Source: Labia minor (lineage: Eukaryota; Arthropoda; Insecta; Dermaptera; Spongiphoridae). Taken from it: a stretch of 64,000 bases of DNA. Of the stretch, positions 9,208 through 21,149 are shown one piece after another. The stretch is from NCBI GenBank assembly GCA_963082975.1, contig OY720347.1, positions 12,506,225 to 12,570,224 of the forward strand, in the 5' to 3' direction. The notes under the pieces are model-generated. The model was not told the origin of the DNA, did no database searches, and saw only the letters and a program-made list of their open reading frames with translations. The position numbers and the translations under genes are program-made. The number at the start of each line of letters is the position of its first letter. Position 1 is the stretch's first letter.

Positions 9208-10066
9208 GGTATTTATTTATTCTTTCTATGGATTCAAAACAAACAAAGTTTATGTATTATCAATTCTTTTTTTTTGTTTTTGCTTTTGTTAATACTCATC
9301 TAATTATTCATGTTTCTATATTTATTTAGATTAGATGACTTATTGACAGGATGTAATTTGTGTTTTCGACAAAGAAAATTATCCTTTTCCTATTCAATAA
9401 TATTTATTACAACAGTAAGTACGATTGATAATAGAGTAGTTAATCATTTGAATAACCATAAACTTTTCAAATTAATCAAATATTTATATAAATTTGTAAA
9501 GATCTTATCTATTTTTATTTAGTCATTTTTGTTTGTTTATGCTGTTGTTGTTGTTGTGGTTGTTGATTCTCATAAACAAATTCAATCTTGGATGTTGATT
9601 GTCTGCTCTGATTGCGTCTAGGCATCGATTAATATTAAAATGATCAGGAACTTAGTTTACAGGAGAGAGGAAAAAAAATAATTCCCAATCAAGACGGTTT
9701 GGAAATTAATCTATTAAAATTCTATTGTATTTAAATTGTTATGTGAAAATGAACTGATACGTTAGATTATACATCTTTTATTCATGTAGAAGTTTTTTTA
9801 CTCATCATCCCTGGCCATGAACAAACAACCCAGCAGCTGATGAAACGTCGAAACTCGAAAAAAACCACGTCAACGACAACGACGACAACGAAAGCAACTT
9901 GAAACTGAAAAGAAATCATATTGGATTGTGATCATACAATCACCTCAAATCATTTTTGTACACATTTATTGCAAAAGGGAACTGAGAAATTGAAGATACA
10001 CTTTTATTCTTAAAATAATTATTGATTTGTTATCAATGCTTATATTATATATAATATTATTATATA
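9208..10066. other. AT-rich sequence without a recognised gene
   Basis: It contains a GTTGTTGTTGTTGTGGTTGT run (9542-9563) and a short ACGAC-rich stretch (9865-9892). A 70-codon frame at 9310-9522 has background composition and is not supported. Confidence 0.45.
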
Positions 10067-10858
10067 CAAGGTTTGCTCAAAAGAAAAGCTGAATTTTGAA
10101 TAGTAATTTCCCTCAGATATAATGCTTTTATGTCAGCGCTTCTTCCAATCGTTCCAATCCATTATGGCAAAACGCTTTCCTTACATTGGTCTCTTCCGTT
10201 TTGGGAATAGGAAAAAGTCGCATGAAACCAAATCTGGTGAATACGGTGGTTGAGGGATGATTACCGTGTTGTTTTTGCCCTAAAAAAATCAAGAAGCAAT
10301 GATGTGTGAGCTAGTGCAATATCGTGATGTAGAATCCATTATTTGTTTTTCCACATTTCCGATCGTTTGAGCCGTATTGTTTCACCTAAACGTTGCATAA
10401 CTTCCTTGTAGTATTCCTTATTAACAGTACGACCTGTTGGCAAGAACTCATGATACATCACGCAATTCTAATCGAAGAAAATACTGAGCAAATCCTTCAC
10501 ATTTAATCGAACTTGCCGAGCTTTTTTCGGCCTTCTGTAAAGCACTTGTAGCACAAAAAATCAAGAAGCATTTTTTGAGACAAAGTAGACTCGCCGAATG
10601 TCACAGTCAAGTGCGTTGGAGCACTTTATTTCATTTTTAATGCAAAATTTAATACATATTCTTGAAATAATCGAAGAACCCATAAAAACGTGACTTTACA
10701 TTTTCAGTTGTCAAAAACAAGCTACTAATCCAAAATGGCTGATAATTTCAATATATGAGAAACATATGTGTACCAACATAACAAAAAAACAATTCGATAA
10801 TCGAATGTACACAACCCGCAAAAATTCAAAATTCATCTTTTCTTTTGAACAGACTTCG
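10067..10858 (-). mobile_element. Mariner element, internally deleted, degenerate transposase
   Basis: The ends are inverse copies (CAAGGTTTGCTCAAAAGAAA and, read inward from the right, CGAAGTCTGTTCAAAAGAAA) and both are flanked by TA, the mariner target. On the minus strand the transposase is readable around MYHEFLPTGRTVNKEYYKEV and WILHHDIALAHTSLL; the second catalytic Asp is kept, but the usual following Asn is Ile. Stops and frameshifts follow, and the N-terminal HTH region is mostly gone. Total length is 792 bp against about 1.3 kb for a full mariner, so it is inactive. Confidence 0.85.
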
Positions 10859-11282
10859 TATATAAATCAATCAAAGGATTGGTGATGAGGATGGACCAAA
10901 TTGAATGAACCATACATACAACAAATGAATCATTCCATTAAACTAAATATTTATTTGTATGGGTGCCTAGAACGTAGATATAATTCAAATAATTAACCAA
11001 TAATAAATTAAAAATAACTTTGTTTTAGTGAAAATTGAAGAATTTTAAATTTAAATGTGTAAATAACAATTAGTTTTATTTTTAATTTACATATTAAAAT
11101 GTCGATATAATATTAAAATAATAGATTTACAAATATAATAATTGTTATACAATTAATAAAATTCAAAGTAAAAATGAATGCTCTTTTAATAGAATTACAG
11201 TGGCTGTTATCACCTAATCATTATTTTTATCCAACAAAATCAAAAATTTATTAAATAAGATATTAAAAGTTGAATTAAATTG
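10859..11282. other. AT-rich sequence, nothing recognised
   Basis: No open frame with codon bias, no repeat shared with the rest of the window and no RNA gene seen. Confidence 0.45.
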
Positions 11283-11410
11283 TCAGCAGGATCCATGGCT
11301 GAGTGGAAAAGGTGACCTTTATTCGAGTATATATTCTCCCAAGAGATAAAATTTATAAAAGAGGGGATAGTAGTACCTGACATAACCAACGAGCTGAGCT
11401 CTCCTGTTAT
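11283..11410 (-). repeat. Possible degenerate tRNA-like SINE head
   Basis: On the minus strand GAGCTCAGCTCGTTGGTTA (near 11407-11389) resembles a tRNA A box. ACTCGAATAAAGG about 65 bases later resembles a decayed B box. The cloverleaf is not intact, so it is not a tRNA gene. Confidence 0.35.
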
Positions 11411-11564
11411 TAAACAATTCCAAAAAAATTATATTTGTTTTATTTTTTTAATATATCGTATATTATAAATATAAATATATTATTTATTTTTATTAATGCA
11501 AATTCCCATAACCTATTTACTTTTTTCTGTAAAAAATAAAATAATAAAGATAATTACTTTGTAA

Positions 11565-11769
11565 GGGAATTTTGTAAATAAAACCACATATTGATATTTG
11601 TTATTTTAAATTTATTCAAAAAAATACTTAAAATACACAACGTTTCGATTGCTACTTATGCAATCTTCTACTGCTATTTCTGCAATCGAAACGTTGTGTA
11701 TTTTTTGTATTTTTTTGAATAAATTTACAATAACAAATATCAATATGTGATTTTATTTACAAAATTCAT
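11565..11769. repeat. Foldback MITE, family K
   Basis: GGAATTTTGTAAATAAAACC on the left is inverted at the right end (TTATTTACAAAATTC). The arms (~95 bp) continue through ACAACGTTTCGATTGC, and the centre repeats TGCAATC. A single arm occurs again at 12071-12175. Confidence 0.8.
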
Positions 11770-12070
11770 TTATAAATAAAAACAGCCACCAAAAAGCTTT
11801 AATAATTTAATATCTACATAATTACTTTGCTTTTACTTTTATAAGTGATAGAGATTGAATAGTAGAATTAATTGATTAACTGTTTCTGATTATGATTATT
11901 CTACCAATTATCGAAAACAGTAAATATACTTTTTTTTTTAATAATTTTTTTTTCTTCATAAATTATTAATTAATATTTCATTTCTTTGATTGAAATGCGC
12001 TACTTTTGCGTTAGATATATTTTATTTTATTTTAAATTTTTGTAAGAATATTAATTAATATTATTTATAA

Positions 12071-12175
12071 CGGAATTTTGTAAATTAAACCACATATTGA
12101 TATTTGTTATTGTAAATTTATTCAAAAAATACAAACATATACACAACGTTTCGATTGCTACTTCTGCAATCGTTA
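12071..12175 (+). repeat. Single arm of foldback family K
   Basis: It shares GGAATTTTGTAAAT, CCACATATTGATATTTGTTA, ACACAACGTTTCGATTGCTA and TTCTGCAATCG with 11565-11660. The second arm is missing. Confidence 0.75.
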
Positions 12176-12278
12176 TCAAGCGACTGCACTGTTATTATTA
12201 TTTAATTTATTGTAATCATTTGACTTCACTCAAACAAAAGAAGAAGTGGTATTTTAGAATTCAATTATTTTCATTGCC

Positions 12279-12918
12279 TAAAGCAGGCCAACCCAAAATG
12301 ACTTCATGGGTCTCTTTGATTAGGTGCATTGCTACAGGGGCCACATTTTAGGGAAACGAATTTAAATTTTACAATGTATTAAAAAACACTTTTAATACTT
12401 TCTTGATGCTTAATGTTTAATGTTTTTATTTATTATTTTTCGGCTCCTTTTTTTAAATAAAAATAATAATCGTAATAAAAGTTGATCAATTCATCCCACT
12501 GATGCATTAAGTAAATATACCAAATTTCATCAAAATCCGTTAAGCCGTTCAGGCTGTACACATCTATACGGACGGACAGACGGACAGACATCATGTTAAA
12601 AATACTTTTTTCTGTTAAGAAAATGCATGATTCGTGGAGATATGTAAAAATCTCCACATGTGAAATTTGGTGTGAAAACAATACCTCCCTTACTATCGTC
12701 GGTCGGTAAAAAATATATTCTCTAGTAATTACTATTATTTCTAACTTTTTTCTTCCTTTTTATGGAATCAAATATGTACGACATATTTTAAAGAAAAAAA
12801 TGAATTAATTATAATTATATTCTCTGTTTTTGAATATACAGACGAGAAATGAAAGTTACAAAAGAAATATAAAGTTAACTGGCGGGCCGCACAATTTTTC
12901 ACGGCCTGGCCTAAATGG
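12279..12918. mobile_element. Possible hAT-like remnant split by a family A insertion
   Basis: CTAAAGCAGGCCAACCC (12279) and GGCCGTGAAAAATTG-type sequence at the right end (inverse of 12894-12908), with GGCCTGGCC at 12903-12911, form a weak inverted pair of G+C-rich ends. Between them lies a family A fragment. The assignment is tentative. Confidence 0.3.
12477..12712 (-). mobile_element. Family A element, 5' third only
   Basis: It runs from AAAAGTTGATCAATTCATCC through the conserved AAATTTCATCAAAATCCG block (inverse of the core motif), the GACGGACAGAC microsatellite and TACTATCGTCGGTCGGTAAA at its 5' terminus. The 3' two thirds are absent. Confidence 0.85.
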
Positions 12919-13738
12919 TTTATTGAAATTTTCTAAAATTGTTATCAACTCAAAATTAATATAAATTAAAATATGTTTACATTAAAGAAAAACATTTTTA
13001 TAAAATCACGCTTAATTTAAAATAATTGCAGATAAAATTTAATATTACATACCAAATAGTTTAATTTTTTTTTTTTATTTTAAAATGAAAGAAAAATAAT
13101 AAGTATATATTTAAAAAAAATCCCCTTTATCCTCTTAAATCCATTGTCTAAAAAAAATAGAAAATTTTTACGGTCACTTTAGAGGAAAAAAATAGAAAAT
13201 TTTTAAAAATTTTATTTTGATTGACTTTTTAGTCTTTTTAGATTTAAGGAGACTTGAAAACATTTTCGAAGTTGATTGAAAAAATAAATGACATTAGTAA
13301 TTAAATGAAAATTCAATTGACTCATCAAATGATGATTATTTGTGTTTAGTCATAAAACTTGACACTTTTCTTTTAATAATCAAGTTACATAAAAGAAAAA
13401 AAACGAGTGAATAAGTGTTCATGGTCCATTTTATATATCAGAAGGGATTGAAAAAGAAAAAAAGATTTCACTTATTTCTATTATAATGTAATAGACACAT
13501 ATTTCGATCTTTTACTTTCATTTACTTAGGCAGATTAGAAATGTAAGAAGTTATGTAACCAACTCAAAATTTATAAAAGGACCTTTCAATAGAAATTTTG
13601 AAAAAAAAAAATTTTTTTTTTTTAAATTGGCCTGCATCTGTTATCAATCATTTTTTAATTTTTTTATTTATTATCCTATTATTTAAATAGACAATGTCTA
13701 AAATAAATGTTTTAAAATATAATAAGTATAATATTTTT
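12919..13738. other. AT-rich sequence; contains a tiny family B scrap
   Basis: 13168-13189 (TTTACGGTCACTTTAGAGGA) matches the B interior exactly and sits between two copies of ATAGAAAATTTTTA, as in a templated repair insertion. Nothing else is recognisable. Confidence 0.5.
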
Positions 13739-14257
13739 TAATTATAAATTAAAATTAATAGATAATATTTATTAAACCAGCGCATGTTTGGCTCTTTGTT
13801 GATGGCATCACGTCACGTGTTGGCACATGAGATTTGCAGTGTTAAAAAATTAATTCTGGCACTTTCAGCGATTCAATCAAGTTGAAAATCTATATATAGC
13901 AGTTTTATTCAATTTTTAATCATGTGAAAAATTATCAAACATATATCTTTATTTTTACGGTCACTTTAGAGGAAAAAAAATCAAAACGTGGTAGGTAATG
14001 ATCCTCTTCCGGTTGAGCTACATTTCTCAAAAGTTGATAGAAAATTACGAATTTTTAATAATGTCCGTATATCAAATTTCATTATTCTAGCTCAAACTGT
14101 TTTTGAATGATCTTGTCTACATACACACACAACGAGAGAGAGAGAGAGAGATTTTTCCCAACCTTACATTAGTGAAAATGACTCAGGGACCTTCAAAACG
14201 TATAAAGACATCAAAATATCGACATCGAAGATTTTCGTGATCGCAATACTATCTCTT
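13739..14257 (-). mobile_element. Family B element lacking its 3' terminus
   Basis: It has the AT block, CACGTCACGTGTTGGCACAT, TATATATAGCAGTTTTATTC, GGTTGAGCTACATTTCTCAA, a GAGAGA run in place of the usual AC microsatellite (14131-14149), and the 5' CATCGAAGATTTTCGTGATC. The 3' hairpin end and 5' terminal TAGTAAAAA are missing. Confidence 0.8.
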
Positions 14258-14513
14258 AGAATTGTATTTTATGTAATATTATGTACTAAACTCAATTTAC
14301 AATTAAAAAAAGTCGAATTGGCAGTCGTGGGACTGGCCGACAGAAGTGAAAACTTGTGCGTAAGAAATTTGAAAGCAGACGGAATGCGCACCAGCTTCAC
14401 GAGAAAAATGAAATTTATATACGTATATATATATATATAAAATTCATAATTATTTTTTTCAGCAAACTGATTATTATTACAAAAATATTAAAAATACGAT
14501 GTGTATGAATATA

Positions 14514-14650
14514 TATATATATATATGTCTGTCTGTCTGTCTGTGTGTGTGTGTCTGTCAAATACTCAAAAACTACCCGTCCGATTGCGATGAAACTTTC
14601 AGGGATTGTTGTGGGCGTCCCAGGGAAGGTTTTAGTGTAGTTAAATCCAA
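14514..14650 (+). repeat. Microsatellite-headed repeat, family J
   Basis: A TCTG/TG microsatellite (14526-14560) is followed by CTCAAAAACTACCCGTCCGA, TTGCGATGAAACTTTCAGGG and GGGCGTCCCAGGGAAGG. The order microsatellite, ~30 bases, (C)GATG(A)AA echoes families A and B, although the rest is unrelated. Confidence 0.55.
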
Positions 14651-15060
14651 AATTAATTTATCCAAAATTAATTTAAATAGTAATATTTTGGTAAAAGTCT
14701 ATTTATGGTTACCATCGTTACATTGAAAAATTTACAATAAATAAATAAAAATAATTGGAAATCTTTTCAAATTATTATTTTGATAAATTTTATTAATATT
14801 TTTAATTTTTTTTAAACTGCCAAAAATAACATACCCATAATAATAGTTGTAATAAAAATAAAAATATAAATCACAATGTAAGTAAAATATTGAATCGTTT
14901 TATTTATATTGTTTCAATTATTGTTTGAATATTTATTAAATTTATATATAGATTAATTTACATGTTTAAATGTATATTTAATAAATTTATTTATTGATTC
15001 TTAATATTAATAATTCCAATTACTTTCTTGAAAATTTTTTTTATTTAAAAGCATATTCAG
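14651..15060. other. AT-rich sequence, nothing recognised
   Basis: No gene, RNA or shared repeat is seen. Confidence 0.4.
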
Positions 15061-15585
15061 CATATCTCGCAAATTTGAATTGGATTAAATAACATATATT
15101 AATTTAAATTAAATTAAATTAATTCAATTATAAATTAAAATTAATAAATAATATTTATTAAACCAGCGAAAGTTTGGCTCTCTTTTGATGGCACCACGTC
15201 ACGTGTTGGCGCGTGAGATTTCCAGTGTTAAAAAATTAATTCTGGTACTTTCAGCAATTCAATTTTCGATGTTGAGATTTTGATGTTTTTGATGTTATAA
15301 ATAATATTTATTAAATTATAATTTAATTAATTTAATTTAATTTAAATTAATAAATATTATTTAATCAAATTCAAATTTGCAAGATAGTCGAGTGGATAGT
15401 GGAGTGTTTGGCTCTTTGTTGATGGCACCACGTCACGTGTTGGCGCGTGAGATTTCCAGTGTAAAAAAATTAATTCTGGTACTTTCAGCGATTCTATCAG
15501 GCTGAAATTCTATATATAGCAGTTTTATACAATTATTAATCATGTGAAAAATTATCAAACATATATCTTTATTTTTACGGTCACA
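15061..15585 (-). mobile_element. Scrambled cluster of three partial family B copies
   Basis: 15061-15262 is a minus-oriented B 3' half without its hairpin. 15263-15405 is a plus-oriented B reduced to its two ends (TTTTCGATGTTGAGATTTTG joined to ATTTGCAAGATAGTCGAGTG). 15406-15585 is minus-oriented B again, from GTTTGGCTCTTTGTTGATGG to TTTTTACGGTCA, where an AC run begins. Confidence 0.75.
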
Positions 15586-16019
15586 CACACACACACACAC
15601 ATATTTAAAAATTAATTTATTAAAATATATATTATATAATATATTATATATAGTATATAATTTAATATATATATATATATATATTCTGAAATTAATTTTA
15701 AATTATATAAATATATTAGAAATTAATTTAATATAATTTAACACATAATAATATATTAAAATATTTTATTTTATATATACATAATTTAGTAATACTGATT
15801 ATTAATGTAAATATAAATAATAATATTTAATATGGCAAATATGTAAAATTTCGTAAAGAATGTATCAGAAGTTTAGTGTCTAACATTCTGGCGTATTGCG
15901 CATGCGTATATCGGTCGGCCGGTCGGGTCGGTGTCGTTTTGGAATCTCACGCGAAATCTATATTTTTTCCCCATCCGCAAAAGTGCTCAACGCCGCTAAA
16001 GAAGTTTTCACTTCAATAA
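15556..16019 (+). repeat. Copy 1 of a ~463-bp direct duplication with a promoter-like G+C-rich block
   Basis: It starts inside B-derived sequence (ACATATATCTTTATTTTTAC), continues with an AC run, an AT-rich block and a G+C-rich block at 15890-16015 that includes TTGCGCATGCGTATATC, CGGTCGGCCGGTCGGGTCGG and TTTTTCCCCATCCGC. The GCGCATGCGT palindrome resembles an NRF-1-type promoter site. A second copy lies at 16463-16927. Confidence 0.8.
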
Positions 16020-16462
16020 TTTAAAGTTACAACTTGTTGAGAAATGAACATTTCCTTTAAAACTGTTTAAAACCCCAGAGTGGACGCTGACAATTTGGGT
16101 TTTTCCCTCCCCTGGTTTTCCCCAATAACGAAGTTAAAGAAAATTCCTTTATATGGCCTCCCCTTCCGAGCCCCTAAGCGGGGTTATTTTAAAGGAACAA
16201 TCGAAAAATGATTTTAAATGAATGAATGGATGAAAATTCAAATTTTATATATAGTTTTTTATATATGTTTATTTATTCACAAAAAATTAATTGACATAAT
16301 TATCAATTTAATAAAATAAAATAGTATTATTAATAGTATTAAATTATAGCCGTAATGTGAATGTTTTCAAAGTTTAAAAGGCCAATAAGATCAATTGAGA
16401 TATTGTAAATATCATTAGATATATAAAAAGATTTTTATCTGCACATTGCTCAGAATTTAAAT
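16020..16462. other. Sequence between the two duplicated blocks
   Basis: The left part is relatively G+C-rich (CCAGAGTGGACGCTGACAAT, CCTTCCGAGCCCCTAAGCGG), the right part AT-rich. No primer-binding site, polypurine tract or open frame was found, so an LTR-type reading of the flanking duplicates is not supported. Confidence 0.4.
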
Positions 16463-16927
16463 TACCAACATATATCTTTATTTTTACGATCACACACACA
16501 CACACATATTTAAAAATTAATTTATTAAAATATATATTATATAATATATTATATATAGTATATAATTTAATATATATATATATATATATATATATTCTGA
16601 AATTAATTTTAAATTATATAAATATATTAGAAATTAATTTAATATAATTTAACACATAATAATATATTAAAATATTTTATTTTATATATACATAATTTAG
16701 TGATACTGATTATTAATGTAAATATAAATAATAATATTTAATATGGCAAATATGTAAAATTTCGTAAAGAATGTATCAGAAGTTTAGTGTCTAACATTCT
16801 GGCGTATTGCGCATGCGTATATCGGTCGACCGGTCGGGTCGGTGTCGTTTTGGAATCTCACGCGAAATCTATATTTTTTCCCCATCCGCAAAAGTGCTCA
16901 ACGCCGCTAAAGAAGTTTTCACTTCAA
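16463..16927 (+). repeat. Copy 2 of the ~463-bp direct duplication
   Basis: It is nearly identical to 15556-16019. Differences I can see are GGTCAC versus GATCAC before the AC run, the microsatellite lengths, one AATTTAGT(A/G) change and CGGCCGG versus CGACCGG in the G+C-rich block. The similarity implies a recent event. Confidence 0.8.
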
Positions 16928-17710
16928 AAAAACAAATAAATACAATAAAATAAAATAAAAATCAATCAAATAATGAAAAATTCTTTTGTTTAACATTGAA
17001 TAATACAATAATATTTACAGAAATATTAAAATATTTTTTACGCATTGAAAGAAAATTTTAATTAAATATTTTACGCATTTAATAATAATAATATCGTTAA
17101 ATAATTTCTTATTTTTTTGTCATGTATTTTTTTATTATATTTAATTATAGGTGTACAGTGTAAAAATAATTAAAAACTAGATAATATAATTTTGCCTTTA
17201 GGTGAAAAAATCATAAAGAGAGTTGAATTATTAATTACATGAAGAAGAGAAAAATGTTTGTTGTTATATTTAATTACAATCTAATAAACACATTTCATCT
17301 TTGATTAAGTACACCTTTAAAGTAAATATATTTGAATTTTCATTTGATCATCTAATCATTTACTTACTTATTTGTTTTTACACCTGTAATTTTCTTTATC
17401 AATAAAATAAAAAGAAAAAACTTCTACTAAAACAACATAAATAAAAAAAAATGAAAAATTTTTTATTAACGCTTCATGAAAGTAATTCTATTTGGTTTAC
17501 AATTATAGATTGATTAAGTTGTTTTTTTTTGGAATTTCACAATTTTACATCTCACAAGTTAAATAACTACTTATACTCTTATCTGAAGAAAAAAAAACAT
17601 TTCAATGAACTAAGAATTTTATTTATTTATACTTAATAAGGAAATATTTATAAAATTCCAATAATGTAGCATATTTATTTTTTGCTCTAAATTATTCACA
17701 TATTCCATTT
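16928..17710. other. AT-rich sequence, nothing recognised
   Basis: Homopolymer A/T tracts and ATA-type stretches only. Confidence 0.4.
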
Positions 17711-18096
17711 TTACTATCTCACCAGAAAATATTCGATGTCGAGATTTTGATGTTTTTATACGTTTTGAAGGTTCATGAATCATTTTCACTAAGGTTGAGA
17801 AAAATGTCTGTGTGTGTGTGTAGTCAAGATTACGCAAAAACGGTTTGAGCTAGAATCATGAAATTTGGTATTGAAAATTCGTAGTTTTCTATCTACTTTT
17901 GAGAAATTTAGCTCAACTGGAAGAAGGTCATTACCTACATTTTATTTTTTGTCCTCTAAAGTGACCATAAAAATAAAGATATTTGTTTGATAGTTTTTTA
18001 CATTATTAAAAATTGTATAAAACTGCTATATATAGAATTTCAGCTTGATTGAATTGAATTTGCGAGATAGTAGAGTGGAGACACTCCAGCTTATTT
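17711..18096 (+). mobile_element. Family B element with internal deletion (386 bp)
   Basis: Both ends are present: TTACTATCTCACCAGA at the 5' end and GCGAGATAGTAGAGTGGAGA with ACTCCAGCTTATTTT at the 3' end. The CACGTGTTGG and AT-rich blocks are deleted: the sequence jumps from CAGCTTGATTGAATTG to AATTTGCGAGATAG. Confidence 0.85.
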
Positions 18097-18796
18097 TCTT
18101 CTTTTTTTTTCATAAAATTGAAATTTTTTTTTATCATTTAGGTATTTATATCTTACAAGACTCGTTTGTAAATCCATGAATTAAGTTTCAATTTTACTAT
18201 TCTGATCAGATTCCTTCCATTTTGGAATCTTACCGGGAATATTCCTTCTACAATTTATATTCAATTTAGTCATGAAGGAATTTGTTTAGTTAATATACAA
18301 AATCAAAGAAATCTCTTCATTGACATTTTTTTTCTTATAAATTTTTATGGTGTTAGATGAGATAATACAAATATGGAAAATAAATGAAATTCTGGAGATG
18401 AAAAAGGATTAAAAAAAAAATCAAAATTAAATGAATTATATAAAATTATAATTTATTTAAGATTAAATTAATATTTTTAATTGATTTCATCTTCTTTTAT
18501 ATAAAAACTAAATTTTGTTTACATGTATATAATAAGGGTCAAAGTTTCAAAATATCATTAGACTACTTTCTGTAACAAGATTTATAAATGTTTCAATTGT
18601 AACTCTCTCAAATTATTATTATTATTAATATTATTATTATCTGTTGATTTTGGTATCCCCATCCATTCATAGTTTTTATTTATTTTATTTTAATAAGAAA
18701 ATAAAAATATATCAGAACAATTAAATTACTTATTTCCATATTATAATAACTATAAATATAATACAATCTGCATTCAATTAAAATGTAAACATTAAT
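18097..18796. other. AT-rich sequence, nothing recognised
   Basis: An ATT run lies at 18615-18640. No supported gene or RNA. Confidence 0.4.
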
Positions 18797-19020
18797 AATA
18801 TAAATATAAAAATTTTTTATAAAATAACGTTTTTCCAATGGACTAAAAAGAATAAAATAATTTTTCTATAAGCCTGACAAAGTTTATGGATGAATTGCTT
18901 CATATTCAACGAAAAACGTTGGGTGCTTTTAGTTTTAGAAAATCGATTTCAATTTGTCAAAAGAGCGAACAGACAGAGAGACAGACGCCATGTGAAGTTG
19001 ACAACGTTATAATAATAAAA
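18797..19020 (+). mobile_element. Foldback family F, short version
   Basis: It shares AAAATAACGTTTTTC, ATGGACTAAAAAGAA, CTGACAAAGTTTATGGATGA and ATTCAACGAAAAACGTTGGG with 35150-35280 and 54650-54770. Its tail is TCAATTTGTCAAAAGAGCGA, ACAGACAGAGAGACAGAC and AACGTTATAA. The central palindrome of longer copies is absent. The outermost AACGTTTTT/AAAAACGTT pair suggests terminal inverted repeats. Confidence 0.75.
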
Positions 19021-19332
19021 ATATATATAATTTGAATTGAATTAAATAAACAAAAGGCAGACAGTATTAAATTTTACTTTAATTTATAAACTTTAAAGAC
19101 TCTGTTATGGTTTATTAACAATTCTGAAATTTAATTTATATTCAAATATTTAATGTCATTAATTTGTTGAATCTCGTTCATTTTATTGGCATTCACTTCG
19201 TTTTTTTCCTTAATTTTTTTTTAATTAAATATTTCAATTACTAATTGAAAAAATTTCATCTTTCATATCCTGGAATAATTAATATAGTATTTATAAGGTA
19301 GTCAAACGATATATATAGTTTAATTTAATATA

Positions 19333-20397
19333 CAGTAGAACCTCAATAACTCAAACCTCGGTAACTTAAAAACCTCTATAACTTCAAATTAGCTGGAGTG
19401 TCTCCACTCGAATATCTCGCAATTTGAATTGGATTAAATAACATAATATATTATATTTAAATTTAATTTAATAAATTAAAAATTATAAATTAAAATTAAT
19501 AGATAATATTTATTAAACAAGCGCCTTTTTGGCTCTTTGTTGATGGCACCACGTCACGTGTTGGCGAGTGAGATTTGCAGTGTTAAAAAATTAATTCTGG
19601 CACTTTCAGCGATTCAATCAAGCTGAAATTCTATATATAGCAGTTTTATACAATTTTTAATCATGTGAAAAATTATCAAACATATATCTTTATTTTTACG
19701 GTCACTTTAGACGAAAAAAATGAAAACGTTCTTCCGGTTGAGCTCCACTTCTCAAAAGTTGATAGAAAACTACGAATTTTGAATAATGCCCGTACACCAA
19801 ATTTTATGATTGAGCTCAATCCGTTTTTGCGTAATCTTTTTTATATACCTCCCCCCACACACATTTTTCTCAATCTTAGTGAAAATAATTCAGGACCTTC
19901 AAAACGTATAAAAACATCAAAATCTCAACATCGAAAATTTTCGTGATCTCAATACTACCTTTGACGAGATAGTAAAAATAATATGTTCCCTTCCCATCAG
20001 AGCCCAAAACCTCAATAACTTAAAATACACAACCTCTATAACTTAAATAAGTAATCTCTGTATTGGCCCTCAGAAGCTGAAATCTTGAAGAAACAAAAAT
20101 CAGGAGAAAGTCGTAAAAGACGAAAAATTGCCGAATTGCCTAATTTAGAACAATGTTTACGTGATTCAGTGTCGAAACAAAAACATCAGAGTTAGTGGAC
20201 CCATACTGAATTCGCTGCTAATTCGCTGAAAATCAAAATTTTAAACCCAGCAATGGCTGGTTGGTGAATTTTAAGAAACGTCATGATTTAGCCTTTAAAA
20301 AAATGTTATTAACCTATCTGCCTATCCCTAACATAGACCCTTGATAACTTAAATATTTTGTGTTTCCCTTGGACTTTAACTTATCGAGATTCTACTG
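19333..20397 (+). mobile_element. Pogo/Tigger-type DNA transposon remnant, split by a family B insertion
   Basis: The termini CAGTAGAACCTCAATAACT (19333) and the inverse TCGAGATTCTACTG (20384-20397) are flanked by TA on both sides, as expected for pogo. Decayed plus-strand coding sequence at 20085-20300 resembles a CENP-B-type HTH transposase start: SRKRRKIAELPNLEQCL, then NPAMAGW and VNFKKRHDLAFKK in shifted frames. Stops interrupt it and there is no DDE catalytic region, so it is non-autonomous. A minus-oriented family B copy (19390-19978) lies 57 bp inside the left end. Confidence 0.85.
19390..19978 (-). mobile_element. Family B element nested in the pogo/Tigger element
   Basis: The ends are AGCTGGAGTGTCTCCACTCG on the left and TTTGACGAGATAGTAAAAA on the right. 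It has CACGTCACGTGTTGGCGAGT, and the microsatellite is reduced to CCCCCCACACACA. Pogo sequence continues on both sides (CCTCTATAACTT occurs at 19369 and again at 20030), which gives the order of insertion. Confidence 0.88.
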
Positions 20398-21109
20398 TAA
20401 ATAGATATAAAATAAAAAATATTATATCAGAAATGCAAATATTCAAATGACACGTTCAGGTGTTTTTTTCTTCTTCTTTTTTTAATGAATTTAAATTGTA
20501 TCTTTTTCTCTGGATAATGGTATCTCTCTAGGTGGTCTTATTCGATTGCACCGTCAGCTTTAACCCTCTTCATATCAGTCCTCGGCCTCATTTGCCACTC
20601 GGCAGGGCCAAATTAGATATCACCTACCCTTTCGTCTCCATCCTCCGTCAGCCTTCATTCGATCTTCTCGGATCCTCTTCCAAGCATACAAATGCAATTC
20701 TAATGATGAAAAATATCCATCCCCTCCCTTACACGTTCACTCTTCTCTTCTCCATATCTCTTAAATATTATTATTACTTGTTAACACCTATCATCTTATT
20801 TAATTTCCATTTAAGTTACCTTCGTAAACTGAAAAACAACATAAAACAATACTAGTAAATACAACAAAAATAAAATAAAATAAATTAAAAATTTTAATTT
20901 ATATCTTTGAAAACAAAATAATTAAATTGTATTTTTGTAAAACTCAAATAAGAAATAAGAATGATATCAATGTTTTGCACTTTAAAAAAAAACAATCAAT
21001 AAAAGAATTTAAAAATATTCCATTGATATTTTTATGTAATTGACAGTTCTTTTGGACATCAAATGGAAAAAAAGATTCTTCAATATCTCTCTCACTCTCC
21101 TTATATACC

Positions 21110-21149
<40 letters not shown>

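Noticed and set aside
11283..11410. tRNA gene on the minus strand
   Set aside because: Only A- and B-box-like segments are visible. The acceptor, anticodon and T stems do not pair, so at most a SINE head or pseudogene.
15556..16927. Direct repeats as LTRs of a small retrotransposon
   Set aside because: No TG...CA ends, primer-binding site, polypurine tract or target duplication could be found. A simple recent duplication fits better.
20532..20855. 107-codon plus-strand frame as a gene or exon
   Set aside because: An acceptor-like AG precedes it, but no donor, conserved motif or starting ATG is present. G+C enrichment alone is insufficient.
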